A stretch of DNA of 64,000 bases, from positions 340,642 to 404,641 of the forward strand of contig NZ_JAGIPG010000005.1 of NCBI RefSeq assembly GCF_017877055.1, read 5' to 3'. Positions 16,580-25,193 of this stretch are shown piece by piece. The stretch comes from Neorhizobium galegae. Its GTDB lineage: Bacteria > Pseudomonadota > Alphaproteobacteria > Rhizobiales > Rhizobiaceae. Made by a program: the position numbers and the translations under genes. Below the pieces are notes generated by a model. It did not search any database and was not told where the DNA came from. It was given only the letters and a program-made list of their open reading frames with translations. Positions within the stretch are counted from its first letter, which is position 1, and each line of letters opens with the position of its first letter.

Positions 16580-17079
16580 GCGCCGACGAATGCGATGGCG
16601 GCGAGGATGACGCTGGCGATCACGTTCCAACCGGCAAACGAGAGGCCGAGCACGCGAAGGGCGGCCTCCGTGCAGGACGGGCCGTGCACGGTGTTGAGGT
16701 CCGAAAGCAGGCTCCCGGCATTGGTGGTGACGCCCGCGCCGCCGCCGCAGCTTGCCGGACCTTCCCAGAACGCCCATTCGACGCCCGAGTGATAGACGCC
16801 CATGCCGGCACCGACCAGCATCATCACGCCGATGACGACGAGCAGGGCGCGGGTGACCCAGGCGGGCAGGCCGACCGCCGAGACGACGATCGCCAGAATG
16901 CCGACCGGAATGCCGTAATAATAGGGATTGCGCTGCAGCAGGCAGAGCGCGCAGGGGATGTAGCCGCCGATATATTGAAAGGCGAGCGCCCCGCCGACGG
17001 TCGCCGCCATGCCGAGGGTCAGGACGATGGCATAGCCGATACCGGTGCGGGAACGGGGTGTGGAAGCTGTCAGCGCCAT
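16564..17079 (-). CDS. Disulfide bond formation protein B family
   Basis: A 171-aa inner-membrane protein with four predicted helices that reoxidises DsbA-type proteins using quinone. The first periplasmic pair is Cys43 and Cys46 in CALC. The second pair is Cys111 and Cys136, set in a long loop. This matches DsbB. I chose the ATG at 17079 with AGGAGA about four bases upstream; the frame extends to 17262 without support. Its stop overlaps the terminator of the convergent HNH gene. Confidence 0.88.
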   Translation of the reverse strand: MALTASTPRSRTGIGYAIVLTLGMAATVGGALAFQYIGGYIPCALCLLQRNPYYYGIPVGILAIVVSAVGLPAWVTRALLVVIGVMMLVGAGMGVYHSGVEWAFWEGPASCGGGAGVTTNAGSLLSDLNTVHGPSCTEAALRVLGLSFAGWNVIASVILAAIAFVGAKKAA

Positions 17080-17338
17080 GCGCTTCTCCTGATTGGTTTC
17101 GACCGGCCTGGACGCCATGGCCTCACTTAGAGCAGATGTGCCGGCTCGGTAAGACAAATTATCTTGAACTTGGCGCCTTGTCGCCCGCGGGGCCGGAAGC
17201 CGCGACGACGCGGCCGCAACGAAAACAGACTGCCGCCATCGGATGATTTGTGCCCATCGCAAATTGGCGATTGATGCGGGCTACATCCTGAGTTAAGAAC
17301 CACCATCGGACGGAGGCGAGTCATCGTCTCTCAGGTTA

Positions 17339-17415
17339 GCACCCGTAGCTCAGCTGGATAGAGTGTTGGATTCCGATTCCAAAGGTCACAGGTTCGAATC
17401 CTGTCGGGTGCGCCA
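17339..17415 (+). tRNA. tRNA-Arg (anticodon CCG)
   Basis: A 77-base cloverleaf with encoded CCA. The acceptor arm is GCACCCG/CGGGTGC with discriminator G. The anticodon arm TTGGA/TCCAA holds loop TTCCGAT, giving anticodon CCG. The T-arm contains GGTTCGAATCC. It decodes CGG. Confidence 0.95.
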
Positions 17416-17523
17416 CCTTCCCCATATTTGAACCGAACTCAATCGCGACCCAGTCGGGGTGTTCCACGCGCACGCCGTCACTGCGCCGGACCGCCGCAAC
17501 CCTATCAAAGATCTTGAAAATTG

Positions 17524-17608
17524 TGGTGCCCCGTGCCGGAATCGAACCAGCACTCCTCTCGGAACCTGATTTTGAGTCAGGCGCGTCTACCAATTCCGCC
17601 AACGGGGC
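17524..17608 (-). tRNA. tRNA-Leu (anticodon CAA)
   Basis: An 85-base class II tRNA with encoded CCA on the minus strand. The acceptor arm is GCCCCGT/ACGGGGC. The anticodon stem CCTGA/TCAGG holds loop CTCAAAA, giving anticodon CAA. The variable arm is long and the T-arm contains GGTTCGATTCC. It decodes UUG and converges with tRNA-Arg across a 108-base spacer. Confidence 0.95.
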
Positions 17609-17917
17609 ACTCGGGTAGCGGTATGCGCTCTATCACGGCCTCGCACCGGCATGCAAGGATGAAGTGAGGCTCTCGTCCCAGGTGCTTCACGCCTGTAAGA
17701 TTGCCTCGGATCAGGACAGTGCGATGTCACTTTTTCCAGTCCTTACCGGCAGATCGCCGTTCGTTGGTACCGTCTGCAACATGTGTGCGGTCTGGAGATC
17801 AGTTTCGGGGGGCCGCAATGGTGGAAGGCTTCGTCATGTCAGGTCCCCTCCGATGTCCCCCTTGTATTTTCAGCATCGCGGATGTTAGCTGGTGCAGCAA
17901 AAATAGAAGCGCTGCCG
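17609..17917. other. Gene-free gap before the acyl-CoA synthetase
   Basis: 309 bases. I see no convincing gene, RNA fold or terminator. It presumably holds the tRNA-Leu promoter (minus strand) and the promoter of the acyl-CoA synthetase gene. Confidence 0.5.
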
Positions 17918-19552
17918 ATGAAACTGCCTGCCCGCACCTCCTATGAAGAGCTTGTTGACGATTTCGCCTGGGAGATTCCGCGGCGTTTCAACATGGGGGA
18001 AGTGGTCAGCGATGGCTGGGCGGCGAGATTTCCGGATCGTGTCTGTCTCCAGCATTTCAGCCCGGATGGCGACCATCGGGCGTTGACCTATGGCGCGCTG
18101 TCCAAGCGGTCCGCCTCGCTTGCCAATGCCTTCGTCGCGCTCGGCCTGAAGCCCGGGGATCGGGTGGCGCTGCTGCTGCCGCAGAGTTTCGAGACGGTGA
18201 TCGCGCATGTGGCGATCTACAAGATGGGCGGCATCGCCCTGCCGCTGGCGCTGCTGTTCGGGGCCGAGGCGCTCGAATACCGATTGAAGGCATCGGGTGC
18301 GACGGCGATCGTCACCAATCCCTTTGGCCTGTCTCGGTTGGCCGATCTGCGTGAAAAGCTGCCGGACTTGCGGCATGTGATCGTCACCGGTGGGATGCCC
18401 GCCGGCGAAAACCTTCTGGCGCTCGACGCGCTGATTGCCGCCCACCCGCCCGTATTCGAGGTCGCCGATACCGGTCCGGACGATCCGGCGCTGATGATCT
18501 TTACCTCCGGCACGACCGGCCCGCCGAAGGCGGCGCTGCATGGTCATCGGGTGCTGGCAGGCCATATCCCGGGTTTCCAGCTGGCGCATGAATTCGCGCC
18601 GCAGGAGGGTGATCGGATATGGACGCCGTCCGATTGGGCCTGGGCGGGCGGCCTGCTCAACGTGCTGCTGCCGGCGCTGATGCTCGGCATTCCGGTCGTG
18701 TCCTCGCCGGCGCAGAAATTCGATGCGGACATGGCCTTCCGCATCATGTCCGAGATGGATGTGCGCAACGCCTTCATTCCGCCGACGGCGCTGCGGCTGC
18801 TGAAATCCGTCGAAAAGCCGCTCGAAAAATACGATCTCAAGCTCAGGACGATCGCGTCGGCCGGCGAGGCGCTCGGACGCGAGACCTATGACTGGGCAAA
18901 GGCGGCGCTGGGGCTGACGGTCAACGAGTTCTACGGTCAGACCGAGTGCAATTTCGTGCTGTCCTCGGCTGCCAATCTCGGCGTATCGCGCGGCGGGGCG
19001 ATCGGGCGGGCGGTGCCTGGCCATCACGTGGCGGTGGTCGATGGCAGGGGGATCGAGCTTCCGGTCGGCAAGATGGGGCAGATCGCCATCCGCCGTCCGG
19101 ACCCGGTGATGTTCCTCGGCTACTGGAACGACGAGGTGGCGACAGAGGCGAAGTTTGTCGGCGACTGGCTGATCACCGGCGATCTCGGCCGGAAGGACCG
19201 CGATGGTTATGTGGAGTTCATCGGTCGCGATGACGATGTCATCACCTCGTCGGGTTACCGCATCGGCCCGAGCGAGATCGAGGACTGCCTGAGCGGCCAT
19301 CCGGCGGTGCGGCTGGCGGCCGTGGTCGGCAAGCCGGACCCGATCCGCACCGAGATCGTCAAGGCCTATATTGCGCTCGCGCCCGGCTATCGCCCGAGCG
19401 ACGAGCTTGCGGCAGAGATCCGCGACTGGGTGAAGACGCGGCTATCGATGCACGAATATCCGCGTGAAGTGGCGTTCGTGGACGATATCCCCCTGACGAC
19501 CAGCGGCAAGGTCATCCGCCGGCTGCTGCGCGACAAGGCCGCCGCCGAGTGA
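17918..19552 (+). CDS. AMP-dependent acyl-CoA synthetase
   Basis: Activates a carboxylic acid to its CoA thioester through an acyl-adenylate. The 544-aa protein has every ANL-superfamily core motif: A3 P-loop IFTSGTTGPPKAALHGH (near residue 190), A5 NEFYGQTE, A7 GDLGRKDRDGY, A8 SSGYRIGPSEIE, and the A10 Lys in TTSGKVIRR. It resembles the acyl-CoA synthetase group often annotated AcsA-like or medium-chain in rhizobia; the substrate is uncertain. I chose the ATG at 17918 (product starts MKLPARTSYEELV); ATGs at 17783 and 17882 would give unrelated extensions. It converges on the next gene with 14 bases between. Confidence 0.85.
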   Translation: MKLPARTSYEELVDDFAWEIPRRFNMGEVVSDGWAARFPDRVCLQHFSPDGDHRALTYGALSKRSASLANAFVALGLKPGDRVALLLPQSFETVIAHVAIYKMGGIALPLALLFGAEALEYRLKASGATAIVTNPFGLSRLADLREKLPDLRHVIVTGGMPAGENLLALDALIAAHPPVFEVADTGPDDPALMIFTSGTTGPPKAALHGHRVLAGHIPGFQLAHEFAPQEGDRIWTPSDWAWAGGLLNVLLPALMLGIPVVSSPAQKFDADMAFRIMSEMDVRNAFIPPTALRLLKSVEKPLEKYDLKLRTIASAGEALGRETYDWAKAALGLTVNEFYGQTECNFVLSSAANLGVSRGGAIGRAVPGHHVAVVDGRGIELPVGKMGQIAIRRPDPVMFLGYWNDEVATEAKFVGDWLITGDLGRKDRDGYVEFIGRDDDVITSSGYRIGPSEIEDCLSGHPAVRLAAVVGKPDPIRTEIVKAYIALAPGYRPSDELAAEIRDWVKTRLSMHEYPREVAFVDDIPLTTSGKVIRRLLRDKAAAE

Positions 19553-19566
19553 TCGTTACGCAGTGA

Positions 19567-20844
19567 TTATTCCGCACGGCCGGCGAGCGACATGATCTTT
19601 TCCCGGAGCATGCGGGCCATGTTGCGGGTGTTGCGGTAGAGGTGAAGCTGGGCTGCCACCTGGCGCACGTCGCGGTCGCCGTTCTGCCTCAGGCCGATCA
19701 CCAGCGTGCCCATTTCCTCGCGCTCTTCCCAGAAGCGGCTCATGATCGGGTGATCGGGAACCGCGCAGCTGTCGGTGCGCATGATGTTGGCGTCTTCGAG
19801 ATGCCATTCGGTCAGTTTCACCATCAAGAGCTTGCCGGGCGAGAACTGGGCGAAGCTCTCGTCATAGGCGGTCTTCCACGTATAGGCCTCGCCGGCCATG
19901 ATGAAGACGATGAGCGAAGCGATCGCGCGGCCGTCGAAATCGATCGTGTGGATGCGGACCGCGTCGATTTCCGCAAGGTTGGTGATCGCTTCGCGGGCAA
20001 ACGCGGCGCGGTAGCGGTCGTTGATCAGGGCCGAGCGTTTGCGGCCCTTCCAGCCTTTGGCTTCGAGCGCCAGGAATTCCTCCATCCGCAGTCGGATCTC
20101 TTCCGGCTGGCGGGCGACCGAATAGCTGAGCGAGCCTTTGTTTCCCAGATTGCGCCACAGGCGGCGCATTTCGCGGTAGTGGTGCGACGAGATCGAATGT
20201 TTCAGATAGGCCTCGCCGTCGAGCAGGCTTTCGAGCATTGGCCGCAGATTGGGATCCGTGACGGTGACCGGCAGGTTGCGGCCGATGGCGACCGCCTTGG
20301 CGAGCTGCGCGAACGGGCCGTTGAGGCGCACGTCCGGCATGACCAGCACCGAGGGAAGGCGGGCCTCGCGCATGCTCAGCGCCTCGAAAAGGTTGTCGAT
20401 CGTCTCGGCCGAGTCCTCCGCATCGACGAGCGGGGTGCCGATCGGTCCGAACGGGTTCGCCCAGGCACGGATGATCGAGGCGCCGACGGAAAAGCCCGGC
20501 TTTTCGACCGTGAACGGCATCAAGAGCCGCATCCGGCTGCGCATGCCCGTCTCGTCGCGGATCAGCGCCAGGCGGACCTGCTTGTCCTCGACCCGCGGCA
20601 TGGCGGGGGCGAGCAGCCGGGCCGAAAAGAAGATGTTCGGCTCGAGCGCGCGGTTGGAGAGGAATTCCAGCTCTTCCTGCAGGTCGTAACCGAAGGCGGC
20701 GGGATAGAGGCAGAGTTCGCGGCCCGGCCGGCCGACCTGGAGATGCGCGTCGGCATCCGGCCGCTCGGCGCGGAAGGCCGGGATCATGCTCGCCCGGCCG
20801 CCGCCATTGCCCTCGAATTCGCTGCTGAACGGAGGTTGCGCCAT
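19567..20844 (-). CDS. GNAT family acyltransferase, FemAB/CelD-like
   Basis: A 425-aa protein with a BioF2-like acetyltransferase domain (Acetyltransf_6) in its second half: YREMRRLWRNLG through AYDESFAQFSPGKLLM and the C-terminal DSCAVPDHPIMSRFW. Such proteins accompany polysaccharide genes such as cellulose CelD. It starts two bases after the stop of an upstream flippase gene, so the two are translationally coupled, which supports a role in surface or exported polysaccharide modification. The acyl donor and acceptor are unknown. Confidence 0.8.
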   Translation of the reverse strand: MAQPPFSSEFEGNGGGRASMIPAFRAERPDADAHLQVGRPGRELCLYPAAFGYDLQEELEFLSNRALEPNIFFSARLLAPAMPRVEDKQVRLALIRDETGMRSRMRLLMPFTVEKPGFSVGASIIRAWANPFGPIGTPLVDAEDSAETIDNLFEALSMREARLPSVLVMPDVRLNGPFAQLAKAVAIGRNLPVTVTDPNLRPMLESLLDGEAYLKHSISSHHYREMRRLWRNLGNKGSLSYSVARQPEEIRLRMEEFLALEAKGWKGRKRSALINDRYRAAFAREAITNLAEIDAVRIHTIDFDGRAIASLIVFIMAGEAYTWKTAYDESFAQFSPGKLLMVKLTEWHLEDANIMRTDSCAVPDHPIMSRFWEEREEMGTLVIGLRQNGDRDVRQVAAQLHLYRNTRNMARMLREKIMSLAGRAE

Positions 20845-20846
20845 GG

Positions 20847-22259
20847 TCAGGAAGCCTTTGAAGGAGCAGAGGGCGTCGGATCGGCAAAGGCGAAGAGCAC
20901 GATGCCGAGCGTGCGGCGGACTGTGATATGCAGGAGGATCGCCTCGATCATCATCGCCGTCGCCGTCGCCATGGCCGCGCCGGTCAGGCCGAAGCGGGGG
21001 ATCAGCGCGATGTTAAGAGCGATGCTCGCCAATAGCGTGACGGCGTAGAGCAGGACGCAGAGCTTCTGGCGACCAGCCATGCTGAGCAGCACCTCGCCGG
21101 GGCCGACCATGGCCTTGGCGAGGATGCCGCAGAACAGGATCGCCATCAGCCAGTAGCCGGCCGTGAAGGCGCTGCCGAACAGCGACAGAAGCAGTTCGCC
21201 GGATGCCAGCGCAAGGAGCCCGACGGCAAGCGAGGGCCAAAAACTCCAGCGCGCGGTCTGTCCGGCAAAGGCGGCCAGCGCCGTCATGTCGTCCTCCGCC
21301 ATGATGGCGGAAAAGCGGGGGCCGGCGGCCGCCTTGATGGAGAAGTAGACGAACTGCACCAGCACGATCGTCTTTGCGGCGGCGTAATAGATGCCGACCT
21401 GGTCCGGCGGCAGGTAGAGGCCGACGACGACCACGTCGGCGTTGGTGAGCAGGAAGCCGATGCCGTCGACGAGGAAGAGCGGCAGGGAGTAACGGAACCA
21501 GGCGCCGATCTCGAACTGCATCGGGCCGGCGCCGTAGAGGCGGCGCAGGCGTAGCGTCAGGCGCAGCAGCTGCAAAAGCGTCGTCACATAGGTTGCGGCA
21601 AGAGCCGCCTGCATGGCGGTGACCGCTGTCTGCGGCGCGCCGAACCAGAGAGCGGCCAGCATGAAGGCGAGGATCAGGGTCGGGCGGATCAGGTAGGTCG
21701 GGCTGAGCGCCGTCACCGTCCAGCCGTTCGAGCGGGCCGTGCCGTCGAGCACGTCGCCGAGCGCGATCATCGGCAGGGTGAAGAAGGCGAGCGACACCGG
21801 CACGAGATAGTAGGCCTCCACCATGTGGCCATAGGTATTCAGGAACAGGAAGCCGAGGCCGGCCACCGTGCTTGCCGAAACGAGCGCCACCAGGCGGACG
21901 GCGAGATTGAGCCCGCGCACCGTCGCCACCTCGTCGCGCGCCTTGTGCTGGTGCAGGAAGCGGATGACGGAAGTGTGGAAACCGAGGCAGGAGAGATTGC
22001 CGGCAAGCACGACCAGGACCCAGACGAAGGCGAATATGCCGTATTCGAACTCACCCATCAGGCGGGCGAGCACGATCTGCGAGACGAAGGCGATGGCGGC
22101 GCTGGCGACGCGGATCACGAAGGCGATCAGGGCCCGGCGCTGGGCGCGTGCCGTCTCGTCGTCGTCGGTAAGTATCTTTTCGAGCTTGCGGGTCAGCGGT
22201 GCCAGCCGGGTCCTCAGACCAGGCGGAAGCAATCTTTCCGCTGTTTCGATAACCGCCAT
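20847..22259 (-). CDS. Polysaccharide flippase family protein (MOP superfamily)
   Basis: A 470-aa integral membrane protein with 12-14 predicted helices. The N-terminal segment IRVASAAIAFVSQIVLARLMGEFEYGIFAFVWVLV is typical of oligosaccharide flippases of the Wzx/MurJ superfamily, which translocate lipid-linked sugars. I chose the ATG at 22259 (MAVIETAER); the frame extends to 22364 across the intergenic gap. No strong ribosome site is visible. It forms an operon with the GNAT gene downstream. The nature of the glycan is unknown. Confidence 0.83.
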   Translation of the reverse strand: MAVIETAERLLPPGLRTRLAPLTRKLEKILTDDDETARAQRRALIAFVIRVASAAIAFVSQIVLARLMGEFEYGIFAFVWVLVVLAGNLSCLGFHTSVIRFLHQHKARDEVATVRGLNLAVRLVALVSASTVAGLGFLFLNTYGHMVEAYYLVPVSLAFFTLPMIALGDVLDGTARSNGWTVTALSPTYLIRPTLILAFMLAALWFGAPQTAVTAMQAALAATYVTTLLQLLRLTLRLRRLYGAGPMQFEIGAWFRYSLPLFLVDGIGFLLTNADVVVVGLYLPPDQVGIYYAAAKTIVLVQFVYFSIKAAAGPRFSAIMAEDDMTALAAFAGQTARWSFWPSLAVGLLALASGELLLSLFGSAFTAGYWLMAILFCGILAKAMVGPGEVLLSMAGRQKLCVLLYAVTLLASIALNIALIPRFGLTGAAMATATAMMIEAILLHITVRRTLGIVLFAFADPTPSAPSKAS

Positions 22260-22369
22260 GATGGGCACGCAATACTCTAACGGAGACGGGAACAATGGGC
22301 AAAAGTGTTGCCACAGCAGGGTTAAGAAAGGGTTCGCCCGGGCGCCGATGACTTCACGAACCATGAACT

Positions 22370-23830
22370 TCAGGGCTTCTTGGAAGAACGGCTCAAGAGG
22401 TTGCGGACGGCCGGAACACTCCGGTGAACGGCGGCAATGGCAAGTGCGACGGCGATCATCACGACAGCAATCGCGAAGGTGAACGACATGCCGGCGGCCA
22501 CGGCTTGCGGAGGTGCCGTCGCGACATCGCCCGTTCCCGAGGCCATTGCGAACACGGCACCCATCAGCGAGGCGCCGGTGACGAGGCCGAGATTGCGCGA
22601 CAGGTTGAGCAGACCGGAAACGACGCCGCGCTGCTCGGCACCGACGTCCACCATGACAGCGGTGTTGTTGGCTGCCTGGAACAGTTGATAGCCGGGCGTC
22701 AGCACCGCGATGGCAGCGACGTAACCACCAATGCCGAACGTTCCGGGAAGCAGGGTGAGGGCAAGCGAGCCGGCCACCATTCCGACAAGACCGATAATGA
22801 CAGCGGTCCCCGCGCCCAGGCGGTCGACGAGCCGGCCGGCCGGTACGCCGCTGAATGTGGAAACAATCGGCCCAATCGACATCACGAACCCGACCAGAGC
22901 CGCATCGAGACCGAGCGAATGCGAAAGATAGAACGGCCCGACCACCAGCGTCGACATCATCACCGCCGAGACAAGCGCGCTGGTTATCAACCCCGTGCTC
23001 AAGGTTGGGTCGCGCAACATCGCAAATCGGATCAGAGGCGACGCCGCTCTCGCTTCGACAAGAATGAACAGGCCGGCTCCGACGGCAGCCAGCAGCAGCA
23101 GAGCGGCGTTGATCTGGCCAAGACTGCCGCGGCCGACCGTCATGGCGAGTGCATAGGCTGCAAGCACCATGGCAAGCAGCAGCGTGCCTGCAATGTCGAA
23201 GCTCGGTCTCTGGTCCGGTTTTTCACGCCGAAGATCGGCAGGCAGATAACGAAAGGCGAGAAGGAGCGCCAGCAGGCCCAGCGGCACGTTGATCAGGAAG
23301 ATCGTCCGCCAGCCGGCGCCGGCAATCAGAAGGCCGCCCAGGGAAGGGCCGAGCGCGGTGCCGATTGCCGACATGGTTCCGAGCAATCCCATGGCGGCGC
23401 CCGTACGTGCCTTGGGAAATAAGTCGGCGACAAAAGCCATGGTGAGCGCCATCATGGTGGCGGCTCCGAGACCTTGCGCCGCCCGTGCGGCAATCAGGAA
23501 CCCCAGCGTCGGTGCAATTCCGCAGGCGAGCGAGGCTACCGTGAAAAGGGTGATCCCGGCGAGCAGGAGCCGGCGACGCCCGGAAATGTCGCCAAGCCGC
23601 CCGACACTGACGATCAGGGTGGTGATTGCGAGAAGATAGGCAATGACCACCCATTGGACCTGCTGGAAGGGGGCGCCGAATGCCTGCGCCAATGTCGGCA
23701 AGCTGACATTGGCGACGCTGGTGCCGAGGGAAGAGAGCAGCATCGAGAGCGAAAGGCCGGCGAGCGCCCCACGGAAGGTACTCGTCCGTTCTGCCGATCG
23801 CGGAACCGGATCGTGGGCAGCAGAGGTCAT
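22370..23830 (-). CDS. MFS multidrug-type transporter, DHA2 (EmrB/QacA) family
   Basis: A 486-aa major facilitator with 14 predicted helices. It has motif A GRLGDISGRRR between helices 2 and 3, motif C-like GTALGPSLGGLL, and the QWVVIAYLL segment typical of drug/proton antiporters. The ATG at 23830 overlaps the TGA of the DUF2798 gene (ATGA) and follows GGAGGG. A LysR regulator diverges upstream, the usual arrangement for an inducible efflux pump. Substrates are unknown. Confidence 0.88.
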   Translation of the reverse strand: MTSAAHDPVPRSAERTSTFRGALAGLSLSMLLSSLGTSVANVSLPTLAQAFGAPFQQVQWVVIAYLLAITTLIVSVGRLGDISGRRRLLLAGITLFTVASLACGIAPTLGFLIAARAAQGLGAATMMALTMAFVADLFPKARTGAAMGLLGTMSAIGTALGPSLGGLLIAGAGWRTIFLINVPLGLLALLLAFRYLPADLRREKPDQRPSFDIAGTLLLAMVLAAYALAMTVGRGSLGQINAALLLLAAVGAGLFILVEARAASPLIRFAMLRDPTLSTGLITSALVSAVMMSTLVVGPFYLSHSLGLDAALVGFVMSIGPIVSTFSGVPAGRLVDRLGAGTAVIIGLVGMVAGSLALTLLPGTFGIGGYVAAIAVLTPGYQLFQAANNTAVMVDVGAEQRGVVSGLLNLSRNLGLVTGASLMGAVFAMASGTGDVATAPPQAVAAGMSFTFAIAVVMIAVALAIAAVHRSVPAVRNLLSRSSKKP

Positions 23831-24081
23831 CGTTTTTCGCCCTCCGCCGGTTTCACGGCCGGCTTCGCGAGGTTGTTTGCGATGCGGCCCGCAGGCGGCG
23901 CGACAGCCAGCGCGACCGGAACAGCGATGATGCTGGAGGGGAGCCATGCTCCCATCCAGATCCCGAAGAAGCCGTCTGTCAGCCCTGCGTTTCGGAGTGT
24001 GGAGACGCCGGAGACAAGCGAGGACATCGGGCTGGAAGGAACACGGCTGAAAATGACGGGCATTCGTCGTGCGGGTATCAT
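23827..24081 (-). CDS. DUF2798 family small membrane protein
   Basis: An 84-aa protein with two hydrophobic segments. The family pattern SLVSGVSTLRNAGL...FFGIWMGAWLPSSIIAVPVALAVAPP is clear. It lies in front of the MFS pump with a 4-base ATGA overlap and after a strong GGAGGT site. Its role is unknown; co-translation suggests it works with the pump. Confidence 0.8.
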   Translation of the reverse strand: MIPARRMPVIFSRVPSSPMSSLVSGVSTLRNAGLTDGFFGIWMGAWLPSSIIAVPVALAVAPPAGRIANNLAKPAVKPAEGEKR

Positions 24082-24150
24082 GGGAAAACCTCCAGAAATT
24101 GCTGTTCGATGGCTATCTCACGGACAGACATGGCGGAAGGCGCATCATTT

Positions 24151-24165
24151 GCATCAATTTAATGC
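24151..24165. promoter_or_regulatory. Candidate LysR-regulator binding site
   Basis: GCATCAATTTAATGC, an imperfect palindrome with GCAT/ATGC arms around an AT-rich centre, lies in the 129-base gap between the divergent DUF2798-MFS and lysR genes. Its size fits the T-N11-A class of LysR sites. Confidence 0.45.
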
Positions 24166-24210
24166 GTTGAACGCCATGTCATATCGAAGAGCCTGTGTTA
24201 TCCTGCGCGC

Positions 24211-25116
24211 ATGTCCAGACCCGATCTCAACCTGCTTTTCACTCTCGACGTCCTGCTGGCGGAAGGCAGCGTGGCGCGGGCGGCCAAACGGCTGCAGCTC
24301 AGCCAATCCGCCATGAGCCGGGCGCTGGCGCGATTGCGCGAGACGACCGGTGACCCGTTGCTGGTGAGGGCCGGCCGAAGTCTGGTGCCAACGCCACGGG
24401 CGATCGAGCTACGCGAACGGGTTGGCGGCCTCGTGCAGGACGCGGAAGCGGTCCTGCGGCCGCTCGAGTTGCTCGATCTCGGTAAGCTTGTCCGGACGTT
24501 CACGCTGCGCACCAGCGAGGGTTTCGTCGAGAATTTCGGGCCTGGCCTCATCGTCCGCGTCAGCGCTCAGGCGCCCGGCGTGCGGCTGCGGTTCATCCGC
24601 AAGTCGGACAAGGACAGCGCCTCGCTTCGCGACGGAAGCGTCGATCTGGAAACCGGGGTCGTCAGCGGGACGATCGGTCCAGAAGTGCGGGCTCAGGCGC
24701 TGTTCCGGGACCGTTTCATCGGCGTCGTGCGCAGCGGGCATCCGCTGAGCGAGGGCGAGATATCGGCTCGGCGATACGCGGCGGGCGGTCATATCCTGGT
24801 TTCGCGAAGGGGGCTGGAAAAAGGGGCGATCGACGAGACCCTGGCTGCGTCGGGCTTGGAACGGCGGATCGTGACGATCGTCGATGGTTTTGCCACGGCG
24901 CTGGTTCTCGCCCGGTCCTCGGATCTGATCGCCAGCATTCCCGAGCGACACAGCGGCAACCTGCGTGCCGGAATGTTCAGTTTCTCCCTGCCGGTCGCGG
25001 TGCCCGAGATCACTGTGTCATTGCTATGGCATCCGCGGCTGGATGCCGATCCGGCTCACCGGTGGCTGCGGACATGTGTTCGGGAAGTCTGCGCCGGATT
25101 TCCAGCCGGCGGCTGA
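24211..25116 (+). CDS. LysR family transcriptional regulator
   Basis: A 301-aa regulator. The N-terminal winged helix-turn-helix (residues 1-62) shows LLFTLDVLLAEGSVARAAKRLQLSQSAMSRALARLRETTGDPLLVR, and a substrate-binding domain follows. It is divergent from the DUF2798-MFS pair and probably controls it and itself. GHPLSEGEISARRYAAGGHILVS resembles regulators of drug efflux in rhizobia. The inducer cannot be told from sequence. Confidence 0.9.
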   Translation: MSRPDLNLLFTLDVLLAEGSVARAAKRLQLSQSAMSRALARLRETTGDPLLVRAGRSLVPTPRAIELRERVGGLVQDAEAVLRPLELLDLGKLVRTFTLRTSEGFVENFGPGLIVRVSAQAPGVRLRFIRKSDKDSASLRDGSVDLETGVVSGTIGPEVRAQALFRDRFIGVVRSGHPLSEGEISARRYAAGGHILVSRRGLEKGAIDETLAASGLERRIVTIVDGFATALVLARSSDLIASIPERHSGNLRAGMFSFSLPVAVPEITVSLLWHPRLDADPAHRWLRTCVREVCAGFPAGG

Positions 25117-25140
25117 TCCGTTCCTTCCGGAAGGCGGAAA

Positions 25141-25167
25141 CGAAAACGCCGCCCGCAGGGCGGCGTT
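25141..25167 (-). terminator. Intrinsic terminator of secA
   Basis: AACGCCGCCC and GGGCGGCGTT pair perfectly around a 3-base loop. On the minus strand the stem runs directly into TTTTCG. It lies 27 bases after the secA stop and may also slow transcripts from the convergent lysR gene. Confidence 0.8.
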
Positions 25168-25193
25168 CGTATCATCAAGTTCTAGCAGATGCC

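Noticed and set aside
17336..17602. An 88-codon minus-strand frame across both tRNAs
   Set aside because: Its ends are the well-known false proteins made by translating tRNA-Leu and tRNA-Arg.
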